Source: Patiria miniata (lineage: Eukaryota > Echinodermata > Asteroidea > Valvatida > Asterinidae). Taken from it: a stretch of DNA of 64,000 nt. The notes beneath the pieces were generated by a model. It did no database searches, was not told where the DNA came from, and saw only the letters and a list, made by a program, of their open reading frames with translations. The position numbers and the translations under genes were made by a program. Below are positions 1 to 9,316 of the stretch, piece by piece. Location of the stretch: assembly GCF_015706575.1 (NCBI RefSeq), contig NW_024037074.1:3844001-3908000 (forward strand). The letters are read 5' to 3'. The first letter of the stretch is position 1, and each line of letters opens with the position of its first letter.

Positions 1-1986
1 TAAGGTGTCCTTGTCACGCTTGTCTAAAAATACCCCAGAATTTCGGAGAAAGAATGAAAAAAAATAAGCGCGCCCGAGGTGAACAGATACTTTTCTTATT
101 CCGCTGCCTCGCCCGGGCCCTGTGCAAACATCGCAAGACTTATCATGATGGTCGTTCATCTCGAGTGACCGAGATGTGAGCCGCGCCAAGTTGGTCGGCA
201 CGGACGGTAAATATCGGTTGATCGACCGGCTGAGATAGGCTACCATCAGGCAGTCCCGCCCGCCCGGACTGCGTGATACACAGCGGTTTCTACGTGCATT
301 GCAAGACCCGATAGGGTATAGCCGACGGAAAAACAGTTCTGTATTATTATGGCTGGCAGACGGTAGAGAATCGCCTCAGCGCAAACACGGGCACGATATC
401 CGCGCAGATCGCCTGACAAGTCCATTTGATCAAGCGTGACTTCGCCCAGCTAGAAACATCCCTAAAAGCCTGCTTGGATCACTTTGCGTATTCCGAACCC
501 AAACTTCAGAGATACCTCTCACTTTTGTGACTTTTTTTTAAAGCAAAGTCAGAGGTTATTTGCGTTAGGCGAGAGGCCCATAATCTAATGGAAGTTGAAG
601 TTGATTTGCCTGACAGCATCGAAAGAGAAGCACAAATGGCATTAGCAGGATGCAATGATATAGCATCTACTTCAGTAATTATGGCATCGAAATTGAACAT
701 GGCATATTTATTAGATCTGCTTCACAAGAGCTGCCCACGCTAAGCCGTTTCGCCGATTCTTTCCTAAATAGCATCAATATTTCAAACCGTAAGATTTCTC
801 ATGGAACACTTTCTTTTCAAATCGACTGTCGGAACGCGTTATTTACAGGTATGTCATCAAAAGAGCCATGCAATAGAGCCATGCAATAGCCTCGGGCAGA
901 GCTTCCAGCACATAAAGATGAAAATATCACATATGAATCACCGATCGAGTTTAGCCAGCCCTGTTCCAATATGAAACCGACGAGGCATCGGTCAATTAGC
1001 GGGCAATGGTGACGTCAGTAGCCCTACACTCGTTGAAATTTAACAGTCCCTAGACCTGACCCGTCAAGAATTTTATGGCCAACGTGCGCTGCCTTTAATC
1101 CATAAATCACAGGGTGCTCCATCAGTGCCATCACGGTCCACGGAAGGAAACAGAAAACGCCACTCTGAGGTAGAGCGCATGCATGGGCGGGAACACGTCG
1201 TGAAGGTATTTTTTTGCAAACCCCTCACTCTTGCCGGCACGTTATTAAGTGGCATTATCTACGACGTCATCATTGGTCAGGTTGGCCGGCCGTTTTTACG
1301 TGCCTGCGAGCTGCCGCGTCTGCATAAAAGTAAGCTACGCGTTAGAAGAAGGATCAGTGGCAGTTTGTGCTGTGGGCCTCGGAGAGCAATTTTTCGATCT
1401 TTCCTGCTCGGACGGAGTCCAGGAAGTTCTGAAATTATGGATCAATATCAGTTTCATTTCGCTGAGTGTTGACCCCGGGCAAAAGCAGAACACGTCCGGC
1501 TCGGGCAGAATTCACCTGACGACAGTATCAAATTTCGCCCACTTGAAAGATAGAAACGGAGGCTCCCGCCACGGCTTAAAACACACTGGGAATCGGGACG
1601 GCAAGAGGAAACTGAACTTGATTCCGGCTGGAAGCCTGGACGGTGCGGTTTGCGGAATTGATTTCAAGTATTGACGACTCGTCACGAATTGTTCCACGAC
1701 GGATGAGTTTATCACGGACAATAATAGGCCTATTATTGCTGACTGAAGGTTTACCCGTGATTGACTTCCATCATTTTTGGTGAACTGCTTACATGTGCAA
1801 GTGTTTCTATTGCCGAATCTGACGGAGCTTCGTCGAAATTGTGTATGACTCCATGAGCTTATGGCTTACAAGTCGTGCCCACATGTTATAGTGCTGAGCA
1901 CGAGGGGAGACTACGAGCAGTAGCTAGTTTCACTCTTTGAATGTCAAGACTGCTTGATTTAGTGTGGATGTTAATGTGTTTCAAAA
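1..1986. other. 5' flank of the first receptor gene, no gene seen
   Basis: I see no coding signature, tRNA or recognisable repeat here. The longest open frame (1249-1674, +) has amine-receptor-unlike, low-complexity composition and no family I recognise. The stretch should include the promoter and 5' UTR of the receptor starting at 1987, but no convincing TATA box or initiator can be assigned. A TAGGCCTA word sits near 1725. Confidence 0.5.
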
Positions 1987-3049
1987 ATGTCAACAGTGTT
2001 CAGTAATTTGTCAGATGCAGCCATACTGTATCTCAACGATACGACCGCCGCCTCACCGAGCCTCGCCGGGGAAGGCTGGCCAACGCCGGTCCAGGTCATC
2101 GTCGGTACGATCGTCGCAGCCTTCACGCTGGTCACCATCCTGGGCAACACCTCCGTCATCTATGCCTTCCTTCGCTCCAGCCGACTCCGGTCCTACAACA
2201 ACTATTACATTGTCAGCCTGGCCGTGGCTGACCTGATCGTGGGACTGACCACCATGCCCATGTACGGCCTGTATTGGTTCCTGGGCTACTGGCCGCTGGG
2301 TCACGTCCTGTGCTCGTGCCATCTGGTCATCAGCCACTTTATCCTCAACACGACATTCCTATCCGTCCTTGCAATCGCCATCGACCGTTTCATGTCCGTC
2401 ACCTACCCGATCTTCCACATCGAGCACCGCACAAGACGCTGCGCACTGGTGGTTATCTCCCTGACGTACATCGTGCCTCTGTCGATATGGTTGCCTTTTC
2501 TCTTGTACTGGGAGTTTGTCTACGACGGGCCGTTTTTCGTGCTGGACTACCGCTGCTACCCGCTGTACCTCAGCAACCTGTTCTACACCACGGGGGCAAT
2601 CCTGGTCCTGAACTGGATCCCCATCTTCGCGGTGATGGTGGTGTACTTCAAGGTATACCGGAGCGTACGCGGGAAGATCGCCCGCCGGAGGGAGCGGCTG
2701 CGGGCCCTCCACGAGGCGGCGTGTCGACAAGAAGTCGACCGGGAAGACACCTCTCCCGAGTCGGCCCTGAATGCCCGCATGGTGCCGCCTACACGCCGGG
2801 ACGCTATTCCGACCAGGACCAAACAGGGACACGGGTTGTTTATGCAGATGCAGTGCGGAGCCCTGTGTGGCATCGCCATTGCCTCAGACTCGCATTCGTC
2901 CGACGAAGCCGACTATCGTCTCCCCGACGCTTGGCGTAAACCAACCTCCGATACCAGTGAGTACAACTTCTCTGCAAACCCGATGGCTCGTAGCACTGCC
3001 CAATCATCTAGCAGACAACGGAGTGACCCACGATACTGGCTAAGCCCAA
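1987..3049 (+). CDS. Exon 1 of muscarinic/histamine-H3-like GPCR (TM1-TM5 and most of ICL3)
   Basis: This exon encodes residues 1-354 of a predicted 458-residue class A receptor of the plasma membrane. Visible landmarks are N-glycosylation sequons at N7 and N17, N54 (1.50), D82 (2.50) in LAVADL, C109 (3.25) paired with C190 in ECL2, N121 (3.37), D133-R134-F135 (DRY variant), Y161 at 4.50 where Trp is usual, and P212 (5.50). By spacing from DRF, position 3.32 is S116 rather than the Asp that binds amines. The ATG at 1987 follows AAAA and is the first in frame. The donor is GTGAGT at 3050; a second GTGAGT at 2957 would give the same phase and an ICL3 31 residues shorter. The family assignment rests on remembered receptor patterns. 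The ligand is unknown and may not be an amine. Confidence 0.9.
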
Positions 3050-3454
3050 GTGAGTATCGCTCTATGCTTTAATATTCTAAAGCCCATTTTACAAATCTTG
3101 AATAAATACTTACAAAAACAAAAAGACGGATCCAGTACTGTTGTTGGCGAATCCATTACGATTCCCTTCAAGTCTTCACAAGTATTTGAACTTGAAAATC
3201 ATTAAATCTTGTCCAAATTCTAGTCACCAATTTGCCTTTATCAAATGACTCTTTACAAAGGCATTCCGTTCATCCCCTGTTTCTTGTGACTGGACGTTTG
3301 ATTTATTTGTGTCTGGACTTATGATGGACTCGACTACAATACTGAAGGGAATGCGATCACGAGTGGCCAAAAAACTCACCAAATCATTAAAAAAAATTTC
3401 ACTTAAATTCTTGGCTTAATATCTTCACCTGAACATGCATTTTCCTCAATAAAA

Positions 3455-3624
3455 GTATACAAATAAAGAACGTTTGTGAATGTAATGGTAAGAACAATTT
3501 CATGAGATGACAGATGGAATGTTCCATTCCACGAAGCCGGGTTGAATGGAACATTCCATCTGTAACCGAATGAAATTATTCTTTCCATTGCACTAGTGTG
3601 AAACATTCATTATTTGTTTTCTAC
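3455..3624. repeat. Palindromic element A (degenerate GCGAAGC tip)
   Basis: Two arms of roughly 75 bp pair around 3529-3543. The outer ends read TATACAAATA and TTATTTGT. The tip reads CCACGAAGCCGGG, one base away from the GCGAAGC core seen in the related copy at 53325-53500. Arms of the two copies are clearly homologous, for example TGGTAAGAA and CAATTTCATGAG against their partners at 53353-53378. Confidence 0.8.
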
Positions 3625-3629
3625 ATGTA

Positions 3630-4310
3630 AAACACCTAAATAAATCCTCGTCTTCTGATTGATAACTTGTAACCTGACTATACTATGAATGCACAGCATC
3701 AAAGCGCCACCAAGAGTGAGACCGTGCAATGGAGTCCTCTTCTCCTTTGAGGAGTGCAGTGGTACTTCCAAAAATATTAAAATACTCAACTCTCCAAGGT
3801 GTTTGAGACACACATAAAATTAAAGATTTTTTCATCATCTTGCATTTTTTGCTCAATATTTGGGTCGTTATTCCATGACTTTCGGGAGAAAATTCCATTC
3901 AAAGATGATCATCCCTGAAAGTAATCCTGTGGCCCATCGCCATTTTGAAAAATGATGTCTGCGCTTCATTGCAAATAGAGCAATTTTAGGACCCAATTTC
4001 ATCCGCATTTCACAGAAATACGAGCTCGCACTCCTGTACACGGCTTCCATCCACCTTGTTTTTTCACAAACCTTCAAGTTCTTGGTTCACAAAATGCTCT
4101 AATAGCCAAAAAAAAAATAAATAAAAAAAAATGGAGGGCACACAAATCGTGATTTGGCCCGCGTAGGCAATTCTGGGCCTATTTAAAGGTCTGCACCTTA
4201 AGGTGCGGCTGCGCCGTGCGTTGGGAGGAATAATTCAATAACACGTGATTGACGACCCACCAATAAGACGACGGGAATTTATTCAGGCCTTGTATAATAT
4301 TTAACTTAAA
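3630..4310. mobile_element. Inverted-repeat element following palindrome A
   Basis: The left end at about 3630-3672 (AACACCTAAATAAATCCTCG) and the right end at about 4242-4310 are inverted repeats of each other. They are homologous to the ends of the element at 53493-53830. The cargo differs: here it contains a dispersed repeat (3855-4185), while the copy at 53.5 kb carries sequence related to 26288-26362. Confidence 0.55.
3855..4185 (-). repeat. Dispersed repeat, inverted copy of 50445-50720
   Basis: The reverse complement of this stretch matches 50445-50720 over several blocks, including GATGAAATTGGG, CTATTTGCAATG and TTTTCAAAATGGCGATGGGC. A third partial copy of one end lies at 14968-15020 (CACAAATTGTGATTTGGCTC). 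No open frame is conserved between copies, so it is treated as non-coding. Confidence 0.7.
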
Positions 4311-4497
4311 TATAATTTATTTCACACTTTGCTCACACAAACGACTGGGGGCCTTGGTCTCATACCGTTATTACAAGTACAGATGCCTTCAGTTTCCTCA
4401 GTTGGCAAATAAATGCCAATTAACAAACGAAATGCCTTTGTAAATGTGCGGTTGTTATTGGTATGAGACGCTAACATTGTTTGGATATATTTGTCAG

Positions 4498-4661
4498 ACT
4501 TGAGACGGTCGACTGCATACACACGACACGAGGAGAGCAACCTCGCCCTCAGGACCCTGTCGCTCATTGTAATATCCATGATGATCTCCGGTTTGCCCTG
4601 GGCTATCACAGCCGTCGTCATTGTCATCTGCCGATACTGCATACCACTCTTTGTGCAACAG
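4498..4661 (+). CDS. Exon 2 of the first receptor gene (end of ICL3, TM6, ECL3)
   Basis: This exon encodes residues 355-409: the end of ICL3, then NLALRTLSLIVISMMISG, P388 (6.50) and an ECL3 with C399-x-x-C402-I-P. The RTLS start of TM6 and the CxxC(I/V)P loop are hallmarks of muscarinic receptors. Position 6.48 is G386 instead of the toggle Trp. The acceptor is TTTGTCAG at 4497 and the donor is CAG|GTGAAT at 4662; phases are 1 in and 0 out. The exon is GC-rich compared with the intron around it. It was recognised by homology to TM6 and by phase agreement with its neighbours, not by a long open frame. Confidence 0.88.
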
Positions 4662-4761
4662 GTGAATAAGAAATGAGAAAATCAGTCAATTATGGGACTC
4701 TGCTGACTGCGCGGAACATTCACAGTCCTTAAACCATTGCTATGACGTCACACTGTTGTTA

Positions 4762-4868
4762 AAAGTGTGGATTCGGATCTACGAATCTCTTACACTGGTC
4801 ACAAAGTGTGGATTCGGAACGACGAATCTTTAGTAAAGTGTGGATTCGGAAAAACGAATCCACACTTT
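4762..4868. repeat. Cluster of AAGTGTGGATTCGG repeats with small hairpin
   Basis: AGTGTGGATTCGG occurs at about 4764, 4806 and 4838. The last copy is followed by its inverse, CGAATCCACACTTT, forming a hairpin at 4836-4868. The same arm sequence reappears in the palindrome at 5296-5395. The left edge of the 1312-bp tandem duplication (4786) lies inside this cluster. Confidence 0.75.
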
Positions 4869-5071
4869 GAACGTCGGACAATGTCTCCATAATGCTAATG
4901 AGCATGAATAGGACTGTCTGCGTGAAAATTAGCTTTTCGAAAATTACCAATGCATCTTCATAGTCAGATTCTCCGCCGTCACTGCAAAAACTACTTTTAG
5001 GCAGAAAGAAATCGTCGTCTGAACTATCTATTTTGACGTAAGGAGCCTGTACACACACGGGTGTGGCAAAA

Positions 5072-5257
5072 AATGTTGCAACCTGACGCCACTTCCGCGC
5101 TTGTGTACAAAGTCTATGGAGAGTCATTTCAAGTATTTCCCAACAAAATTGGAAACATTTCTCAGTCCCAGATTCATGTCTTATCATCATTTTTGCAACG
5201 AATGACCTTCATTGAGATGATATATAAAGAAAAAAAGTGGCGTCAGGTTGCAACATT
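5072..5257 (+). mobile_element. MITE with AATGTTGCAACC termini, copy 1
   Basis: The element is 186 bp with ~23-bp terminal inverted repeats: AATGTTGCAACCTGACGCC at the left and its complement at the right. Homologous copies lie at 6384-6569 (inside the duplication) and 57271-57447 (opposite orientation). No target duplication is clear at either end, and there is no coding capacity of its own. Confidence 0.8.
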
Positions 5258-5295
5258 CTTTCCAATACTTCTGTTGACGCAATGGTTTAAGTCGA

Positions 5296-5395
5296 AGAAT
5301 ACACTCGCAAGTGTGGATTCTTAATTTACGAATTCACTCGGCGCTTCGCGCCTCGTGAATTCTTAAACTACGAATCCACACTCTCTCGTGTATTC
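5296..5395. repeat. Palindromic element F, GC-extended GCGAAGC tip
   Basis: Arms beginning GAATACACTCGC and containing AGTGTGGATTC pair with GAATCCACACTCTCTCG and GTGTATTC. The 28-bp inner arm has only three mismatches. The tip reads CTCGGCGCTTCGCGCCTCG, so the complementary strand carries GGCGCGAAGCGCC, i.e. GCGAAGC with extra G-C pairs. Confidence 0.85.
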
Positions 5396-6383
5396 CCCTT
5401 AACTGAATTGTGTTGGGTTTGCCTGAGGTGTTGCCATCCCAGTAGGGTTTGTCTCTACAACAGACGAATCCGGGCACGTGATCGCTGTACACTCACGGGG
5501 CCCCCTTCAATGGAGAAACCATTGTGCAAGCTATTACACAAAGCAACAAAGCCATTAGGGGCCAGCGTGCCCAGATTTTGTGTATGGACGATAGCTAGCT
5601 CCCAAGAGCTGTAAAACAGGAAACAGTGGTGCACATTATTTCTTAAATGTTGAGCCTGAGAAGTTTAGTGCACTCTCAGCATTGTTCATCGTTGAAAGGG
5701 TATATAAAAAACCACCCTCACATAAAGTTCAAGCACGTACATTGCCTTTCTTGATGGGTGCATACAAGCAACAACTGACAAGCGTAGCAAATCTTTCAGT
5801 TGGTAAGATACACCAAACGTATACACACATTTAACAGCTGAAACGGCATGTGAGCAACAGAAGACGCTTTGTGTATTTAACCGCTATTGCTTAATACCCA
5901 CAGGCTTGAGTCGTAGTACACGAAGGGGAAAAACACCGTGGATAATTCTGTAATGTTTTCATCCCGTGTTTCAACAATTCATGGGTAAACTGAGTTTCCC
6001 TTTAAAAAAAGAAAGACTATTTAAATACAATGCAGCAAAAATAAGTACATATATGTGAGTTTGTACACGTAGACGTTTGTTTATGGTGTAAATCGAGTCT
6101 CTTACACTGGTCACAAAGTGTGGATTCGGAACGACGAATCTTTAGTAAAGTGTGGATTCGGAAAAACGAATCCACACTTTGAACGTCGGACAATGTCTCC
6201 ATAATGCTAATGAGCATGAATAGGACTGTCTGCGTGAAAATTAGCTTTTCGAAAATTACCAATGCATCTTCATAGTCAGATTCTCCGCCGTCACTGCAAA
6301 AACTACTTTTAGGCAGAAAGAAATCGTCGTCTGAACTATCTATTTTGACGTAAGGAGCCTGTACACACACGGGTGTGGCAAAA

Positions 6384-6569
6384 AATGTTGCAACCTGACG
6401 CCACTTCCGCGCTTGTGTACAAAGTCTATGGAGAGTCATTTCAAGTATTTCCCAACAAAATTGGAAACATTTCTCAGTCCCAGATTCATGTCTTATCATC
6501 ATTTTTGCAACGAATGACCTTCATTGAGATGATATATAAAGAAAAAAAGTGGCGTCAGGTTGCAACATT
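6384..6569 (+). mobile_element. MITE with AATGTTGCAACC termini, copy 2
   Basis: This is the counterpart of 5072-5257 in the second unit of the 1312-bp duplication. It is identical over the blocks compared and arose by the duplication, not by a separate insertion. Confidence 0.8.
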
Positions 6570-6607
6570 CTTTCCAATACTTCTGTTGACGCAATGGTTT
6601 AAGTCGA

Positions 6608-6707
6608 AGAATACACTCGCAAGTGTGGATTCTTAATTTACGAATTCACTCGGCGCTTCGCGCCTCGTGAATTCTTAAACTACGAATCCACACTCTCTCG
6701 TGTATTC
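6608..6707. repeat. Palindromic element F, duplicated copy
   Basis: This is the counterpart of 5296-5395, offset by 1312 bp, with the same CTCGGCGCTTCGCGCCTCG tip. Confidence 0.85.
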
Positions 6708-7599
6708 CCCTTAACTGAATTGTGTTGGGTTTGCCTGAGGTGTTGCCATCCCAGTAGGGTTTGTCTCTACAACAGACGAATCCGGGCACGTGATCGCTGT
6801 ACACTCACGGGGCCCCCTTCAATGGAGAAACCATTGTGCAAGCTATTACACAAAGCAACAAAGCCATTAGGGGCCAGCGTGCCCAGATTTTGTGTATGGA
6901 CGATAGCTAGCTCCCAAGAGCTGTAAAACAGGAAACAGTGGTGCACATTATTTCTTAAATGTTGAGCCTGAGAAGTTTAGTGCACTCTCAGCATTGTTCA
7001 TCGTTGAAAGGGTATATAAAAAACCACCCTCACATAAAGTTCAAGCACGTACATTGCCTTTCTTGATGGGTGCATACAAGCAACAACTGACAAGCGTAGC
7101 AAATCTTTCAGTTGGTAAGATACACCAAACGTATACACACATTTAACAGCTGAAACGGCATGTGAGCAACAGAAGACGCTTTGTGTATTTAACCGCTATT
7201 GCTTAATACCCACAGGCTTGAGTCGTAGTACACGAAGGGGAAAAACACCGTGGATAATTCTGTAATGTTTTCATCCCGTGTTTCAACAATTCATGGGTAA
7301 ACTGAGTTTCCCTTTAAAAAAAGAAAGACTATTTAAATACAATGCAGCAAAAATAAGTACATATATGTGAGTTTGTACACGTAGACGTTTGTTTATGGTG
7401 TAAATCGAGTCTTTTGTTCCTCTTCCCTTTTCCTTTATACTTTAATAACTTTTTTGCAACAGCTCTCATTGGTTTTCTACACGTTTTCCAACCGAGGAGT
7501 TCTCAATTCGGCATTTTGTCCTCGATTCATTGATGATGTTGGACGTGTGTGCCCTCAATTTTTGTGTGCCCTCAATTTGTTGCAACCGGTCCTCGATCG

Positions 7600-7700
7600 T
7601 ACGGTTATGTGCTTAGTTTATGGGAGAGTGTTATATTACAGGGACAAAGGGAAACATAAAGCGTTGTCCTCAGGGGTATAGTAAAACACGACCGTGTGTG
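7600..7700 (-). repeat. Fragment of the repeat at 45152-45322
   Basis: GCTTAGTTTATGGGAGAGTG, the following GTTATATTACAGGGAC and the end GGGGTATAGTAAAACACGAC match the reverse complement of 45135-45225. Only one end of the element appears to be present here. Confidence 0.65.
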
Positions 7701-8471
7701 TTGTCAGCCATGAATAACAAAAAAAGGAATGTACATTATTTTACACACCAATGTAAAAAAATGAATTTTGAATTTATATTTATTTTCCTTATAAATTTGA
7801 GGACAGAAACCAATTTCACGGAGCTGTTAAGCAGCACAGACAATATTTGCTTAAACAGAAAAAGGTTACCAGCCAATATGCCATGCAGTGTACATTGCCT
7901 AGGGCTAGTTCCCAGACGATTTTGTTTGCTGAGCGAATAAATTTGCTAAGGAATATTTTCTGCTTACCGCTCCATAAAATTTGGACCAGGGCTTTGTTTT
8001 AAGAACTTCTAAAACAAACCCACCTTGTCTCCAATCATCTATAAGTTAGTTCCTTATCTTTGTCATTTTATTTGTTCATCCTCTTTCTCTTCTGAGATGT
8101 CAAGTTTTTCAACTTCTAGTTTTCAATACATCCCAGTCCGTCGGTTCGTCTTTGTTTTGTTTTATCTGTCCTGTTCCGTTTTCTGTCTATCCTGTACGAT
8201 ACGTTGTGAGTTCTGTTTGTCCAGTTTTGTTTTTGTCTTAAAAAAGGCATATCCATATGAGACGTTGTCTTTTGAATATACCCATGTTTCATTTGTGTCT
8301 TACTTAATTATTATTCTTGTATTTTATCAAAACAAAATGATCTTTCATAAATTGGCCTTCTGTATAATGACCTGAATGTACACTTTGCAATACGGAAAGA
8401 AATCTTGAGATGAATTGAATTGGATTAGAAAACTGATTTCATACAGTCTTTCCCCTTTTCTCCTTGTGCAG

Positions 8472-8621
8472 ATGCTGGTGTTCCTGGTCCACACGAGCAG
8501 CGCTGTCAACCCTTTCTGCTACGCGGCCGCCAATCCCTTGTATCGGATGGCGTTCCTGAATGTCCTGAACTTGGCGTGCTACAGAGGGACAAACCGGCGG
8601 CACCTGCTGATCCGAAGATAG
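8472..8621 (+). CDS. Exon 3 of the first receptor gene (TM7, helix 8, C-terminus)
   Basis: This exon encodes residues 410-458: TM7 with the N422-P423-F424-C425-Y426 (NPxxY) motif, a helix-8 region and a short basic tail ending in RR, then TAG at 8619-8621. Acceptor phase 0 matches exon 2. From the ECL3 Cys-Ile-Pro to the TM7 Asn-Pro there are 19 residues, the same spacing I count in human M1. That agreement independently supports joining exons 2 and 3 across 3.8 kb. The TSSAVNPFCYA sequence is close to the muscarinic NSTINPMCYA pattern. No AATAAA lies close downstream; a MITE begins 60 bp after the stop. Confidence 0.9.
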   Translation: MLVFLVHTSSAVNPFCYAAANPLYRMAFLNVLNLACYRGTNRRHLLIRR

Positions 8622-8682
8622 ATTAATTGATCGGTCAGATCAACCTGTCGTCCCGAGTACAATGGTCGACCTGAGCAAACTA

Positions 8683-9314
8683 CAGGGTGACCCACAAAAT
8701 GCAACCATTAAACATTAAGTTGCCTTTAAAAAAAATGGATTAAAGCTGAGAGCTTTTTCTTTCAATTACTGAAAATATCATGAAAATAACACTTGGGTTG
8801 CTGAGAAAAGCCCATTATGTAAAAGTAGTCATTTTTCAAACTGTACACAAAAGATTACTACAGTAAGGATTTTCACTGTACCTATTTGTGAATGTCCTAA
8901 TTCTTACAACAATATGACTCATAAATATGACAAAAATACCAATGAATTTGATGGAAATACCATTTTATTTTCCACCTGAACAGGTAACTCATCCTTTTAG
9001 TCCTATTTAAGCCTTTTCAGCATCATAAATATGTCAAAACATTAAAGAAACTGCATAAGTGAAGGATAATTGCACAGTGGGCTTACAGTAAAATGTTTCA
9101 CTGTTTGAAGTATTTGTGTACAGGACAAAAAATCACTTCTTTTACATAATTTGCATTTTCTCAGCAACTCAAAGTGCCATTTTCATGATTTTTTTTCAGT
9201 ATTTGAAAGAAAAAGCTCTCAGCTTAAATCTGATACCCAAAACATAAAAATCCACCCATCGCTTTTTTTTTAAATGGCAAATGTTTTAGATTTGCATTTT
9301 TTTGGGTGACCCTG
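8683..9314. mobile_element. TA-flanked MITE, CAGGGTGACCC termini (mariner-like)
   Basis: The element is bounded by TA at 8681-8682 and 9315-9316. It begins CAGGGTGACCC and ends GGGTGACCCTG. Inverted similarity extends about 150 bp inward, including GCTGAGAGCTTTTTCTTTCA against GAAAGAAAAAGCTCTCAGC. TA duplications and these ends are typical of Tc1/mariner-type elements. There is no transposase frame, so it is non-autonomous. It lies just 3' of the receptor gene. Confidence 0.85.
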
Positions 9315-9316
9315 TA

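Larger units (their letters stand above)
3050..4497 (+). other. Intron 1 of the first receptor gene
   Basis: The intron is bounded by GTGAGT at 3050 and a pyrimidine-containing acceptor ending TTTGTCAG at 4497. It separates phase-1 halves of a codon (A from exon 1, AC from exon 2, giving Asn355). The interior is AT-rich and largely occupied by a palindromic element (3455-3624), inverted-repeat ends (3630 and 4310) and a dispersed repeat (3855-4185). No coding potential is seen. Confidence 0.75.
4786..7409 (+). repeat. Head-to-tail duplication, 1312-bp unit, two copies
   Basis: Copy 1 is 4786-6097 and copy 2 is 6098-7409. Every landmark I compared is offset by exactly 1312 bp: the MITE ends, the palindrome tip, the AATTGTGTTGGG block at 5405/6717 and the junction word GAGTCT. 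Reading-frame translations of the two units are identical over long stretches. The unit contains a MITE (5072-5257) and a palindrome (5296-5395). It could be a recent duplication or an assembly artefact. Confidence 0.93.
4662..8471 (+). other. Intron 2 of the first receptor gene
   Basis: The intron runs from GTGAAT at 4662 to a pyrimidine-rich acceptor CCTTGTGCAG ending at 8471. About 2.6 kb of its 3.8 kb is the 1312-bp tandem duplication. The part from 7413 to 8460 is AT-rich with one dispersed repeat fragment near 7600-7700 and no other recognisable content. Confidence 0.75.

Noticed and set aside
1249..1674. Open frame of 141 codons upstream of the first receptor
   Set aside because: It overlaps frames on both strands, has no family motif and no clear splice signals.
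4759..6502. Minus-strand frames of 143 and 161 codons with an acidic SSDDD stretch
   Set aside because: They run across a MITE terminus and hairpin repeats, and their last codons differ at the duplication edge. The KWRQVATFF string is simply the MITE end translated.
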